From NCBI GenBank assembly GCA_963976795.1, contig CAXBLT010000004.1:161931-225930 (forward strand): DNA of 64,000 nt, read 5' to 3'. A program made the translations under genes and the position numbers. Every line of letters begins with the position of its first letter. The stretch's first letter is position 1. This document shows, piece after piece, positions 52,678-62,231 of this stretch. The notes under the pieces are model-generated. The model was not told the origin of the DNA and ran no database searches. It worked only from the letters and a program-made list of their open reading frames with translations. This DNA is from UBA7359 sp963976795 (GTDB taxonomy: Bacteria > Pseudomonadota > Gammaproteobacteria > Eutrophobiales > Eutrophobiaceae).

Positions 52678-52742
52678 AATTAAGATGCATGAAGCCCTAT
52701 AAGATGTAAAGCATTGATTTAAATAAATATAATAAAAATAGG

Positions 52743-53258
52743 TTATTTAGACTTTCGTCTCTTTTCCCATTTTGATATGGCTGTTAAACGCCAAATTAGA
52801 CGGATGATTGAATAAGTAAGGATGGAAGATATTGTCCCCATAATAAAACAACCTAACAATAAAGGTTCCCAAATATGCACAAGCGTATTTGTTATCCATT
52901 CCCAGGAGAAGGAGAATTTCACATCTTTTTCATCTAAGCCAAGCAACATAGCACCTATTTGATAGGCGAAAAAGAATAATGGCGGAATTGTTACAGGATT
53001 GCTGAAAAATGAAAAAACGATTGCCAAAGGCAGGTTAACTCTAAACAGGATCGCTAATGCTGCTGATATTATTGTCTGAACAGGAAAAGGAATAAACGCA
53101 CAAAACATGCCGATAGCGGCGCCGGCTGCGGATGAACGACGATGCAGGTGCCAGATATTGGGGTCATGTAAGTAATCAGAAAGAAGATGTAATCCGCCGT
53201 GCTTGTGGATATGTTCCTTCTTCGGTAGATAACGTTTTAAAAAATTCCGTAAACTCAT
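52743..53258 (-). CDS. DUF2062 family membrane protein
   Basis: The 171-residue product starts MSLRNFLKRYLPKKEHIHKHGG and matches DUF2062: NIWHLHRRSSAAGAAIGMFC, AFIPFPVQTIISAALAILF and FSNPVTIPPLFFFAYQIG, with three or four membrane helices. The function is unknown; it lies next to comEC in many Gammaproteobacteria. ATG 53258 was chosen over an upstream in-frame start at 53372 because the upstream part overlaps the comEC start region and has no homology. It is divergent from comEC across 79 bases. Confidence 0.82.
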   Translation of the reverse strand: MSLRNFLKRYLPKKEHIHKHGGLHLLSDYLHDPNIWHLHRRSSAAGAAIGMFCAFIPFPVQTIISAALAILFRVNLPLAIVFSFFSNPVTIPPLFFFAYQIGAMLLGLDEKDVKFSFSWEWITNTLVHIWEPLLLGCFIMGTISSILTYSIIRLIWRLTAISKWEKRRKSK

Positions 53259-53337
53259 TATTCTTGATATTTTTGTAATGCTCAAAAAAAGCGCGCTATT
53301 ATAGCTTAAATAATTATTAGAGGGAGTTAATATAATT

Positions 53338-55620
53338 ATGCTCGCAGGGACGCTAGCATTTGCTGCAGGCATCTATTGCCTGTTGCAATTTTCAGTCATG
53401 CCCAATTCATGGGTTTTTCTCATCTTGCCAATATTATTTTTCCTGAACAGATACTCATCAGCATTTAACTTGATTTTGTTATTTTTCATTGGTTTTAGTT
53501 GGGCGTTATTACGCATAGGCAATGACGTTAATCATTCACTTAATCCTGAGCTTGAGAGCAAGGTCGTTCAGTTAACTGGTAGAGTAACTTCATCGCCAGT
53601 GATTTATGATGATCATGTTAAGTTTTTATTCGACGTAAACGATATCGTCGATGATCAAAAACATCATTATACATCGCCAGGAATAGTCCGTTTGAATTGG
53701 TATAAAACCAATGTGATTCCTGTGCCGGGGGAAATATGGTCATTAAATGCAAAGTTAAAACGACCGTACAGCTTTATGAATCATGGTGGTTTCGATTATG
53801 AAACATGGATGATGAGGCAAGGAATTAAAGCGACGGGTTATGTGAAGAAAGGTAAAAAGAATAAAATTTTAGAAAAAAGCAATGGGTACTTTGTAGAAAC
53901 ATTACGTTATAAACTATCGCATGAAATTAAAAAGCATGTAGATGAACCATTACTTGGGTTGGTGCTGGCATTAAGTCTGGGTGACCGCAGTCAACTCGAG
54001 TCAAGTCAATGGCGTGTATTGACAAATACTGGTGCAAATCATTTGATCGCAATATCTGGTTTGCATCTAGGGTTAATAGCGGGGGTTATTTATTTTCTAA
54101 CGCGAACGCTCTGGCGTCAGTTTTATTTTGCTACACAATTCATTCCAGCACCGATAATTGCTTCAATAATAGCCTTTGTTAGCGCTTTTATTTATGCAGC
54201 TCTGGCGGGATTCTCGTTACCTACACAACGTGCCTTGATTATGATTGCTGTCTTTTTGTCAGGGTTGCTTTTGTCAAGAAAGCCACTAACCATTAATGTT
54301 GTTTGTTTCGCGGTTGTATTGATATTGTTACTAGATCCATTTTCTATACTGGCGGCTGACTTTTGGCTTTCGTTCACTGCAGTAATATTAATACTCTATA
54401 TAACGCGTCATAGGGTTAGTAAGCAAAGTTCTTTGCGTCGCTGGCTACAATTACAATGCTTGTTAAGTTTGGCCTTATCTCCGTTTTTGATATTCTGGTT
54501 TAAGCAGTTTCCGCTATACAGTGTCTTCGCTAACTTAATTGCTATACCAATGATTGGTTTCATTATCGTTCCTTTGATATTGCTGGCGATGATTATGTTG
54601 TTGCCTTTCCCTCGGCTCGCAGGGAGCATTTATGATTGTGTCGATAAGATAAGTAGTTTGCACTGGTCGTATCTTGATTTCTTATCGCAGCAATATAACG
54701 CAATTATTCCAGTCGCCGTTTATAATAAGGGGTCATTAATAATAGCAATTATTGGTATTGTCATTTTATTAATGCCAAAAGGGTTGCCGGGTAGATGGCT
54801 AGGTTTATTGTTTATCTTGCCATTGCTATTCCCAAAAACGGACAGCTTAAAAACAGGTGAATTTAATTTTACGCTGTTAGATGTCGGGCAGGGCTTATCT
54901 GCGGTGATACAAACGGGACAACATACCCTTGTTTATGATGCCGGCGTCAAGTTTTCAGAACGTTTCAACATCGGAGATGCCGTTATAAAGCCATATCTTC
55001 GAGACAAAGGAATCACAGAACTATCGATGTTAATGATCAGTCATGGTGATAATGATCATATCGGTGGAGCAAATACCGTAATCGAACAATTCAATATCAG
55101 CAGGATATTAAGCAGCGTCCCTGAAAAATTATCTACTAATCGCTCCGAGTATTGTCATGCAGGACAACAATGGTCATGGGATGGCGTTAAATTTGAAGTA
55201 CTGCATCCGGCTTTAAAAAGTGATTTCGTTGGTAATAATGCGTCATGTGTGCTTAAGGTATCTTCAGATTATGGTTCCGTGCTTCTAACGGGTGATATCG
55301 AGCAACAAGCTGAAAAAAGTCTTTTAAAGAGCATGCCAGATGAAATTAAAGTAGATGTTTTGTTGGCACCACATCATGGCAGTAAAACCTCGTCAAGTAA
55401 TGAATTTATAGCTACGATAACGCCTAAGTATGCCGTTGTTTCGGCAGGGTATAGGAATCGGTTTGGTTTCCCAAAGCAAGATATAATGACTCGCTATGAA
55501 GCTCACGGGGTTGAAACCTTGGTAACTTATATGGCTGGCGAGATTTCTATGAAATTTAGTGCCGCAGGTTTGATAATTGAACAATTTAGATTAAAAAATC
55601 GGCGTTTCTGGCATCACTGA
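53338..55620 (+). CDS. comEC: DNA internalisation competence protein ComEC/Rec2
   Basis: The 760-residue integral membrane protein has an N-terminal ComEC OB-like region (VVQLTGRVTSSPVIYDDHV), the competence domain with many helices (GANHLIAISGLHLGLIAGVI, YAALAGFSLPTQRALIMIAV) and a C-terminal metallo-beta-lactamase-like domain: LDVGQGLSAVIQ, MISHGDNDHIGGANTVI and LLTGDIEQQAEK. It forms the channel for single-stranded DNA into the cytoplasm and the C-terminal domain may degrade the other strand. The HxDxDH metal motif is intact. It suggests, but does not prove, natural transformation. Confidence 0.92.
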   Translation: MLAGTLAFAAGIYCLLQFSVMPNSWVFLILPILFFLNRYSSAFNLILLFFIGFSWALLRIGNDVNHSLNPELESKVVQLTGRVTSSPVIYDDHVKFLFDVNDIVDDQKHHYTSPGIVRLNWYKTNVIPVPGEIWSLNAKLKRPYSFMNHGGFDYETWMMRQGIKATGYVKKGKKNKILEKSNGYFVETLRYKLSHEIKKHVDEPLLGLVLALSLGDRSQLESSQWRVLTNTGANHLIAISGLHLGLIAGVIYFLTRTLWRQFYFATQFIPAPIIASIIAFVSAFIYAALAGFSLPTQRALIMIAVFLSGLLLSRKPLTINVVCFAVVLILLLDPFSILAADFWLSFTAVILILYITRHRVSKQSSLRRWLQLQCLLSLALSPFLIFWFKQFPLYSVFANLIAIPMIGFIIVPLILLAMIMLLPFPRLAGSIYDCVDKISSLHWSYLDFLSQQYNAIIPVAVYNKGSLIIAIIGIVILLMPKGLPGRWLGLLFILPLLFPKTDSLKTGEFNFTLLDVGQGLSAVIQTGQHTLVYDAGVKFSERFNIGDAVIKPYLRDKGITELSMLMISHGDNDHIGGANTVIEQFNISRILSSVPEKLSTNRSEYCHAGQQWSWDGVKFEVLHPALKSDFVGNNASCVLKVSSDYGSVLLTGDIEQQAEKSLLKSMPDEIKVDVLLAPHHGSKTSSSNEFIATITPKYAVVSAGYRNRFGFPKQDIMTRYEAHGVETLVTYMAGEISMKFSAAGLIIEQFRLKNRRFWHH

Positions 55621-55687
55621 TAATGATATCATGCAGGTTCTTATGAGTAAGTGCTCAATTAATAATAAAAATTTGGAGTGAGATAAC

Positions 55688-56320
55688 GTGCTTGAATTAA
55701 TCAAGGCCGGTGGTTTACTTATGTGGCCGATTATATTGTGTTCAATCATAGCAATGGCCATTATTGCTGAACGCTTTTGGTCTCTACGAGAAATGAAAAT
55801 TGTCCCGAAAAACCTGGTTGCCAAAGTTTGGCAATGGCAAAAGGTTGGACACCTGGATAAAAAACGGATTCAGGGACTAAGAGATAGCTCGCCTTTGGGG
55901 ATGGTCTTGGCGGCGGGCTTGGTTAATCGCAATCATTCGCGCGAAATCATGAAGGAAAGCATTGAAGAAACTGGCCGTCATGTTGCTCATGATCTGGAAC
56001 GATTTCTGAATACACTGGGAACGATCGCCTCTATAAGCCCGTTATTAGGTTTATTAGGAACGGTAATCGGTATGATTAAAGTATTTACAGTTATCACTTC
56101 ACTCGGTGTTGGTGATCCCAGCATTTTATCAGAAGGCATCTCCGAAGCGTTGATAACAACAGCAGCTGGTCTGTCTGTGGCAATTCCCAGTTTGATGTTT
56201 CATCGTTTTTTTCGCGGAAAAATTGATGGTTTAATCATTACTATGGAGCAAGAGGCATTGAAAATGGTTGAAGTCATGCACGGAATTCGTGAAAACGAAA
56301 TTGAAGCAGGTGCTAAATAA
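55688..56320 (+). CDS. exbB: MotA/TolQ/ExbB proton-channel protein
   Basis: A 210-residue three-helix protein: LIKAGGLLMWPIILCSIIAM, TLGTIASISPLLGLLGTVIG and ALITTAAGLSVAIPSLMFHR. The start is GTG 55688 with TTGGAGTG upstream; it fits the family N-terminus. With ExbD, encoded directly after with overlap, it powers a Ton-type system by proton flow. The position between comEC and lpxK is the usual chromosomal locus for this ExbB family. TolQ is the alternative family name. Confidence 0.88.
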   Translation: MLELIKAGGLLMWPIILCSIIAMAIIAERFWSLREMKIVPKNLVAKVWQWQKVGHLDKKRIQGLRDSSPLGMVLAAGLVNRNHSREIMKESIEETGRHVAHDLERFLNTLGTIASISPLLGLLGTVIGMIKVFTVITSLGVGDPSILSEGISEALITTAAGLSVAIPSLMFHRFFRGKIDGLIITMEQEALKMVEVMHGIRENEIEAGAK

Positions 56321-56739
56321 TGAATTTTCGATCTGAAAGACGTGACGAAGTAGATTTAGATATAACGCCATTGATTGATGTGGTGTTTTTATTATTGATC
56401 TTTTTTATGGTCTCGACGACATTTGAGCATAATTCAGAAATCAACATCACCTTGCCTAGCTCATCAAAAGAGGTGACAGATGCAAAACCTGATGCTGTGA
56501 ATGTTGGACTGGATGCACAGGGTAATGTCTATATAAATGACAAATCACTGGTGAATGCCCAACTAGAGACGATCAAAGCGGCTTTATCCGATGCCTTGGT
56601 AGGATTAAATGAACCCCCTGTCATTATCAGTGCAGATTCAAATGCGACTCATCAATCCGTTGTCAGGGTAATGGATGCCGCTCGCCAATTAGGTTTGGTG
56701 AAGATTACCTTTGCAACACAAGAGTTGAAGGATGAATAA
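56320..56739 (+). CDS. exbD: ExbD/TolR family biopolymer transporter
   Basis: A 139-residue protein with one N-terminal membrane helix: DEVDLDITPLIDVVFLLLIF, which contains the Asp of the proton path, then a periplasmic domain (VIISADSNATHQSVVRVMDA). Its ATG overlaps the exbB stop by one base (TAATG). It works with ExbB. A single helix and short length are normal for the family. Confidence 0.9.
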   Translation: MNFRSERRDEVDLDITPLIDVVFLLLIFFMVSTTFEHNSEINITLPSSSKEVTDAKPDAVNVGLDAQGNVYINDKSLVNAQLETIKAALSDALVGLNEPPVIISADSNATHQSVVRVMDAARQLGLVKITFATQELKDE

Positions 56740-56797
56740 ACAGTTTATTAAGAGATGTGGTTTATTTTAAATCAATTCTGATTACGTCAAACTGGTT

Positions 56798-57802
56798 ATG
56801 TTGAAGAAAGAATCAATAGAACATATTTGGTATAGCAAACATCCACTTGGCATTGTGCTCTTACCCATAAGCTGGATCTATAGCCTGATTATTATGCTAC
56901 GACGACTGTGCTATCAATCGGGCCTGATAGCTGTTAATCAAATTGATGTGCCTGTGATTATAGTCGGCAATATTTCAGTTGGTGGTACGGGAAAAACACC
57001 ATTAGTCATTTGGCTCGCAGATTACTTTAAGAAAAAAGGTTTTAATCCCGGGATTATCAGTCGTGGTTATGGCGGTAAACTCTCTGGTAAAAGCCAACAA
57101 GTTAGAGCAGATAGTAATCCAGAGTTAGTCGGCGACGAGCCAGTATTGATTGCCAAAAGAACTAATTGTCCTGTCGCCATTGCAGTACAAAGAAGGCGGG
57201 CTGCAGAGGAACTGATTGAATATTGTGATTGCGATCTAATCCTTTGTGATGATGGTATGCAACACTATTCGCTTGGTAGAGACATAGAAATAGCGGTTAT
57301 TGATGGTCAACGTCGCTTTGGTAATGGACACTGCTTGCCGGCAGGACCATTACGCGAACCAATAAATCGATTGAGCAGTGTCGATCTTGTCGTCAGTAAA
57401 TATATTGCTGGCCGACATGAATACAAGATGGAATACAGCTACGGTGATCTAGTATCGTTAATAGAGCCTGAGCAGACTATTCCGATTTCGAGTTTAAGTG
57501 GCCAGAGTGTGCATGCAATATCGGGAATTGGGAATCCCGATCGATATTATTCATATTTGCGTAATAATAAATTACATATTATCAATCACGAGTTCCCTGA
57601 TCATTATCCATTTACTAAAAATGATGTTAATTTTGATGATGGTTTGCCAGTGGTGATGACTGAGAAAGATGCGGTAAAATGCGAGGCCTTTGCTACAAAA
57701 AATCATTGGTATTTGCCAATCTCTGCAACATTACCAGATTCGTTTACTTATCGGCTTGAAGCCTTAATGAAGGATATTATTGATGGACAAAAAACTACTT
57801 GA
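56798..57802 (+). CDS. lpxK: Tetraacyldisaccharide 4'-kinase
   Basis: The 334-residue lipid A kinase has an N-terminal helix (LPISWIYSLIIMLRRLCYQ), Walker A GNISVGGTGKTPLVIWLAD (about 57-75), the GIISRGYGG loop and DLILCDDGMQHYSLGRDIEI. It phosphorylates the 4'-position of the disaccharide-1-phosphate lipid A precursor at the inner membrane. Its 3' end overlaps the next gene by twenty bases, consistent with an lpxK-ycaR-kdsB unit. Confidence 0.93.
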   Translation: MLKKESIEHIWYSKHPLGIVLLPISWIYSLIIMLRRLCYQSGLIAVNQIDVPVIIVGNISVGGTGKTPLVIWLADYFKKKGFNPGIISRGYGGKLSGKSQQVRADSNPELVGDEPVLIAKRTNCPVAIAVQRRRAAEELIEYCDCDLILCDDGMQHYSLGRDIEIAVIDGQRRFGNGHCLPAGPLREPINRLSSVDLVVSKYIAGRHEYKMEYSYGDLVSLIEPEQTIPISSLSGQSVHAISGIGNPDRYYSYLRNNKLHIINHEFPDHYPFTKNDVNFDDGLPVVMTEKDAVKCEAFATKNHWYLPISATLPDSFTYRLEALMKDIIDGQKTT

Positions 57803-57971
57803 GATTCTTGTTTGCCCGGTCACAAAAGGGTCGTTGTATTATGATAAAGAAAATCAGGAATTGATTTCCAAGTCTGCGCGACTGGCTTATCCAATACGAG
57901 ATGGAATACCCGTTATGCTAGAAGATGAAGCAAGAGCGCTGCGTGATGAAGAAATTGAAAAATTAAAATAG
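57783..57971 (+). CDS. Trm112/YcaR family small protein
   Basis: A 62-residue protein: DKKLLEILVCPVTKGSLYYD, SKSARLAYPIRDGIPVMLED. It has the Trm112 zinc-ribbon-like fold with one of the CxxC elements (CPVT). ATG 57783 is preferred over TTG 57780, with AAGGAT upstream. In this locus the protein is often called YcaR; partner and role are unresolved. Confidence 0.85.
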   Translation: MDKKLLEILVCPVTKGSLYYDKENQELISKSARLAYPIRDGIPVMLEDEARALRDEEIEKLK

Positions 57972-57976
57972 TACTG

Positions 57977-58714
57977 ATGTCAATGTCAGGACCTTTCAGC
58001 ATTATTATCCCTGCCCGATACGCTTCGACGCGACTGCCAGGTAAACCCTTACTCGATATAAAGGGGAAGCCTTTACTTCAACATGTGTATGAGACAGCTA
58101 TACAAACAGGGGCGAGAAACATCACCATTGCAACAGATGATGACAGGATAGTCGATTGTGCTAACTCATTTGGCGCACCAGTAATTATGACTTCAAATAA
58201 GCATGAGTCTGGTACGGATAGAATAGCCGAGGCAACAAAGCAACTTGGCATAGATGACAATGAGGTTGTCGTTAATCTTCAGGGAGATGAATTTGGATTA
58301 CCGGTTTCTTTAATTAACCAAGTCGCATCAAGTTTAAATAATAATCCTGATAAACAAGTAGCAACGTTATGTGAACTCATAAATAGTGAGGATGAATTCA
58401 TTGATCAGAATATAGTCAAGGTTCTCTTTGATAAGAACAACTCAGCAATTTATTTCAGTCGTTTACCGATACCTTTTAATCGGACAGGTGGATTATCTGA
58501 AATAGCATACAAACATATTGGTTTGTACGCTTATCGCGCAGCTTACCTTCAGAAATTTACTCAATTAGCACCCTGTGCAATAGAGCAAGCCGAAGCGCTT
58601 GAGCAATTACGCGTTCTTTATAACGGGGGAAAGATTCATGTTGATATTGCAGTCGATAAAACAGGGATAGGGGTTGATTCTGTAGATGACCTGGAATTAG
58701 CCAGATCCAAATAA
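57977..58714 (+). CDS. kdsB: 3-deoxy-manno-octulosonate cytidylyltransferase
   Basis: The 245-residue enzyme activates KDO with CTP to CMP-KDO for LPS core synthesis. Sequence blocks: IIPARYASTRLPGKPLLDIK, TIATDDDRIVDCA, VVVNLQGDEF and HIGLYAYRAAYL. CTP-binding and metal residues are in place. It begins five bases after the Trm112-like gene. Confidence 0.94.
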   Translation: MSMSGPFSIIIPARYASTRLPGKPLLDIKGKPLLQHVYETAIQTGARNITIATDDDRIVDCANSFGAPVIMTSNKHESGTDRIAEATKQLGIDDNEVVVNLQGDEFGLPVSLINQVASSLNNNPDKQVATLCELINSEDEFIDQNIVKVLFDKNNSAIYFSRLPIPFNRTGGLSEIAYKHIGLYAYRAAYLQKFTQLAPCAIEQAEALEQLRVLYNGGKIHVDIAVDKTGIGVDSVDDLELARSK

Positions 58715-58721
58715 TAATGGA

Positions 58722-58940
58722 CTATCTGGCTCTATAGGTGATTCGGCCTTTACTCAAATCATATGGTGTCATCTCAACGGTCACTTTGTCACCGGTAAGA
58801 ATACGAATGTAGTGTTTACGCATTTTTCCTGAAATATGTGCAGTAATTAAATGCCCGTTTTCCAGCTCTACTCGGAACATGGTGTTCGGTAAAGTTTCAA
58901 CAACAGTACCTTCCATCTCAATCTGGTCTTCTTTTGCCAT
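58722..58940 (-). CDS. infA: Translation initiation factor IF-1
   Basis: The 72-residue IF-1 is an OB-fold protein: MAKEDQIEMEGTVVETLPNT, FRVELENGHLITAHISGKMR and TVEMTPYDLSKGRITYRAR. ATG 58940 (12 codons after the open frame begins) matches the family start. It is the last gene of a minus-strand cluster with bpt and aat; convergent with kdsB. Confidence 0.96.
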   Translation of the reverse strand: MAKEDQIEMEGTVVETLPNTMFRVELENGHLITAHISGKMRKHYIRILTGDKVTVEMTPYDLSKGRITYRAR

Positions 58941-58975
58941 ATAGCCCTCGTTAATTAAAAAGGGCGAATTCTGCA

Positions 58976-59722
58976 CTAATTTTTGGCTACTGCAAAGTCA
59001 TTAAACGATAAACTGTTGAATTTCTTCCATTCTTCACCAATTAAGCATTCTATAGGCTGGTAATCGATCTTATATTTCATTTTGTCACAAGAGGAAATCC
59101 AGTAGCCGAGATAAAGTGATGAAAAGCCATCCAGTTTTGATTGCTCAATAAGAGCAAGAATAGCGAATTTACCGAGGCTACGTTGCTGTAAATCGGTATC
59201 AAAAAAGGTATATATGGCGGAATAGGCGTCTTCAAGTTCATCGATGACAGAAACAGCGACTAGCTTACCTTCAAGCCGAAATTCATATAAATAACTATCT
59301 GACCAGCTTGCCAAAAGGAACTCTATGTAATCGTCTCTGCTCGAATTATCCATGCCACCATTGGGGTGACGTTCAGATTGATATTTTTGATAAAGCAGAA
59401 AGTGATCCTCTTTAAAAGTGGCCTTGGACTTCTCAATGGTCAAGTCCTGATTGAGTTTCCAGGTCCTCTTTTGGTTGCGACGCATCTTAAACTCATTCAC
59501 TGGGATGCGGACAGGAACACATTCTGAACAACTAAGGCAATGCGGTTTGTATAGATGTTCGCCACTGCGCCTGAATCCGTTAGATACGAGTCTTGTATAC
59601 AGTTTTTTGTCTTTTGGAAAATAAGGATCGGCAAAAACGCTTGTTGCTTCACGGCCATCCAGATAATTACAGGGGTGCGGTGAAGTTATAAAGAATCTGA
59701 GTTTATGTGATTGATCATCCAC
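58976..59722 (-). CDS. bpt: Aspartate/glutamate leucyltransferase
   Basis: A 248-residue Bpt of the Ate1-like family: SPHPCNYLDGREATSVFADP near 14-33, KPHCLSCSECVPVRIPVNEF (Cys-rich), YQKYQSERHPNGGMDNSSRD and KIDYQPIECLIGE. It transfers Leu from leucyl-tRNA to N-terminal Asp or Glu, marking proteins for ClpAP. It lies next to aat, the other N-end-rule transferase, and both are typical partners of infA in this locus. Confidence 0.9.
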   Translation of the reverse strand: MDDQSHKLRFFITSPHPCNYLDGREATSVFADPYFPKDKKLYTRLVSNGFRRSGEHLYKPHCLSCSECVPVRIPVNEFKMRRNQKRTWKLNQDLTIEKSKATFKEDHFLLYQKYQSERHPNGGMDNSSRDDYIEFLLASWSDSYLYEFRLEGKLVAVSVIDELEDAYSAIYTFFDTDLQQRSLGKFAILALIEQSKLDGFSSLYLGYWISSCDKMKYKIDYQPIECLIGEEWKKFNSLSFNDFAVAKN

Positions 59723-59728
59723 TAGGAG

Positions 59729-60454
59729 TCAACTTTTAGGTTGCCAAGACGCTATCTTTTCACGACTGCAATAATTGTCAAGAATCTTGGTAAATAACGT
59801 CCTATGTACAGGTTTTGCCCCTAGGGTTTGTAGGTGCTGGGAATGTACCTGACAATCAATTATTCTAAAATCCATACTTTCAAGGTTACGCACTAAATGT
59901 ACCAATGCAACTTTTGATGCATCTGACTCACGGCTGAACATGGATTCACCAAAGAAAACCTTACCCATTGCAAGGCCATATAAACCGCCGACCAGCTTCT
60001 CGTCGTGCCAGCATTCTACAGAATGCGCGTACCCCATTTTAAATAAATTCAGATAAGCCATTTTAATGTTGTTTGTTATCCAAGTGTCACTCACCCCACC
60101 TCGGGCGGCGGCGCAGCCTTCTAGCACATCTACAAATGCTGTATTAAATGTTACTTTAAATTGAGGTTTACGCAGGGTTTTTGCCAAACTACGAGAGATT
60201 TTTAATTCATTCAGTTCTAACACGCAACGTGGGTCGGGCGACCACCATAAAACCGGTTGGCCTTCATTAAACCATGGAAAGATACCACGAGGGTAGGCGT
60301 CGAGCAGGCGTTCTTCAGATAGATCTCCTCCAATGGCGATCAAGCCATCGGGGTCACGAAGTGCCTCCTCAACATCTGGGAAACCTGTTGCCAAGAGGTT
60401 TTGTTTAACCCAATAAAGCTTATTTGAATCTTTTGGGTCATGAGTTACTGTCAT
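59729..60454 (-). CDS. aat: Leucyl/phenylalanyl-tRNA--protein transferase
   Basis: The 241-residue protein is an Aat: PDVEEALRDPDGLIAIGGDL, YPRGIFPWFNEGQPVLWWSPDPR, HSVECWHDEKLVGGLYGLA and GKVFFGESMFSRESDASKVA. It adds Leu or Phe to N-terminal Arg or Lys. It is adjacent to bpt (6-base gap) and follows the acetyltransferase gene by four bases, so these share a transcript. Confidence 0.94.
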   Translation of the reverse strand: MTVTHDPKDSNKLYWVKQNLLATGFPDVEEALRDPDGLIAIGGDLSEERLLDAYPRGIFPWFNEGQPVLWWSPDPRCVLELNELKISRSLAKTLRKPQFKVTFNTAFVDVLEGCAAARGGVSDTWITNNIKMAYLNLFKMGYAHSVECWHDEKLVGGLYGLAMGKVFFGESMFSRESDASKVALVHLVRNLESMDFRIIDCQVHSQHLQTLGAKPVHRTLFTKILDNYCSREKIASWQPKS

Positions 60455-60458
60455 AAAG

Positions 60459-61592
60459 TTACTCCAACTTAAACGGCAGGTGCGAGCCCAGCATTTTAAT
60501 GTGTTCTTGCATTATGGGTGTCTCTCGGTCGAGATACTGTGCTATAGCATTTCGAAAGTCTTCTTCCCTAATCCAATGAGACGATGGCATCGCAATCGGA
60601 TGGAAGCCGCGAGCTAATTTATGCTCTCCCTGAACACCTGCATCCAAACGCCTTAATTGCTTTTCTATCGTATATTCTATTGTCTGATAATAGCATAGTT
60701 CAAAGTGCAAATTGGGGACGTACTGGTTGCAGCCCCAATGGCGACCATAGAGTGTATTAGAATCAGACATGGCAAATGCGCCGGCAATGTATGCTTCATC
60801 TTTTTTCGCCATGACGAGCAATGTCTGTTCCGGTAGTGTTTTGCTGATATGTTTAAAAAAATCCAGAGTTAGGCGTGGCACACCAGATTTACGGTGAAAA
60901 GTCTGGCAGTAAAACTGATAAAAAATATGCCATTGAGTGTTGCTAATGTCATTGCCGTTTAAGCGTTCAATCTCAATGCCCGAACTTTGAATCTCTCGAC
61001 GTTCCTTGATTATTTTTTTTCGTTTTTTTGACGTTAAAGCATCAGTAAAGTCTTGAAAATCGCGATAGTCTTTATTGAGCCAATGATATTGAATGGTAAC
61101 GCGCTTTAATCCTGCGCTTTCTGTCAAAACGTCCATATCCTGTTTTTCAGGAAACAGGATATGTAATGAGGAATAAAGTTTTTCATCCATTAAAGACAAT
61201 GCTGCGTTTAGTAATGTTTTTTTAATGGCCTCAGTATTATGTGATTTATTAACTAACAGTCTTGTGCCACCGACAGGGGTGAATGGGATGGCAGAAACAA
61301 GTTTAGGGTAATAATATCTGCCGGCTTGATGATAAGCATCGGCCCAAGCCCAATCAAAGACAAATTCCCCATACGAATCTTCCTTGACATATAAGGGCAT
61401 ACACCCAAGTAGCTTATTATCTTCTTCGATGATGATATGACTGGGGTGCCAGTTCTGATTCTTTAAACAATTAAATCTTTCAAGGCCTGATAAAAACGCG
61501 TGAGAAAGGAAGGGGTTGCCTTGGGTATTTAATGCTTGCCACTGTGCAGGTGTAATAGTGTCAAGGTCATCGACGACACGCCAATTGAACAT
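60459..61592 (-). CDS. FemAB/GNAT-fold acyltransferase (DUF482)
   Basis: A 377-residue protein of the peptidogalycan-biosynthesis/FemAB-like GNAT group: WHPSHIIIEEDNKLLGCMPL, WAWADAYHQAGRYYYPKLVS, KRKKIIKERREIQSSGIEIE and DAGVQGEHKLARGFHPIAMP are recognisable blocks. The family is common beside aat; a precise acceptor is not known. It has no signal peptide and is probably cytoplasmic. First gene of the acyltransferase-aat-bpt-infA unit. Confidence 0.78.
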   Translation of the reverse strand: MFNWRVVDDLDTITPAQWQALNTQGNPFLSHAFLSGLERFNCLKNQNWHPSHIIIEEDNKLLGCMPLYVKEDSYGEFVFDWAWADAYHQAGRYYYPKLVSAIPFTPVGGTRLLVNKSHNTEAIKKTLLNAALSLMDEKLYSSLHILFPEKQDMDVLTESAGLKRVTIQYHWLNKDYRDFQDFTDALTSKKRKKIIKERREIQSSGIEIERLNGNDISNTQWHIFYQFYCQTFHRKSGVPRLTLDFFKHISKTLPEQTLLVMAKKDEAYIAGAFAMSDSNTLYGRHWGCNQYVPNLHFELCYYQTIEYTIEKQLRRLDAGVQGEHKLARGFHPIAMPSSHWIREEDFRNAIAQYLDRETPIMQEHIKMLGSHLPFKLE

Positions 61593-61604
61593 CTGCCAAA
61601 CGAC

Positions 61605-62126
61605 TCAGGGAGTAATTGTAATGTTATTACCGAGGACGCTAAGTGTTGCTCTTTTAGAACCTGCCAGAGAAAACTGCGTTTCCATGTAGTTGCCATTGTC
61701 GAGCATAAAACGGAATGTAACGATACTGCCGTTCATTAAGGCATTGAGTTTTTCTGACGTGACATTGAAATTATTCACATAGCCCAAAACAAATTCGCTC
61801 CAAGCCGTATCAGTCAAACAAGGGGCATCGTTAATGGAACGATTATCAATCATTCTAGTGTCTATTTGATAGGTAGGACAGGTGCGTTTTGCAAACATAT
61901 CTAACGCCGTATTCAGACTGAATCGAGAGCGAATTGCGCCGACACTGTCCTTGTATATTTGAAGGCTATAACCATCTTCATTTTGAGAATAGGCAACCTG
62001 GGTCTGGGTATCGTTATTTATGTCTGTATGAGTGATTACTTTCCATTCCGCTGCTGCTGAAAATGGTGTCAGTAGCAAAATGAGCACGAGCAGAAACACC
62101 AGAGAGCTATTCTGGAGTCTATTCAT
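61605..62126 (-). CDS. Secreted protein of unknown function
   Basis: The 173-residue product has a signal peptide (SSLVFLLVLILLLTPFSAAA) followed by WKVITHTDINNDTQTQVAYS. Two Cys (TCPTYQ, APCLTDT) could form a disulfide. A strand-rich C-terminus (YMETQFSLAGSKRATLSVLG) ends the protein. ATG 62126 is chosen as it starts near the signal; an ATG at 62156 would add ten residues. No family recognised. It sits between the acyltransferase gene (12-base gap) and the divergent HDAC-like gene. Confidence 0.5.
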   Translation of the reverse strand: MNRLQNSSLVFLLVLILLLTPFSAAAEWKVITHTDINNDTQTQVAYSQNEDGYSLQIYKDSVGAIRSRFSLNTALDMFAKRTCPTYQIDTRMIDNRSINDAPCLTDTAWSEFVLGYVNNFNVTSEKLNALMNGSIVTFRFMLDNGNYMETQFSLAGSKRATLSVLGNNITITP

Positions 62127-62231
62127 CACTATGTTTATACTCAAATTATTGTGCATCCTAGGCTAATAAATTGTTTATATTAAGGCACTATATACAGACT
62201 ATGCCCTAAATTAACAATTATTCTATGAAAA

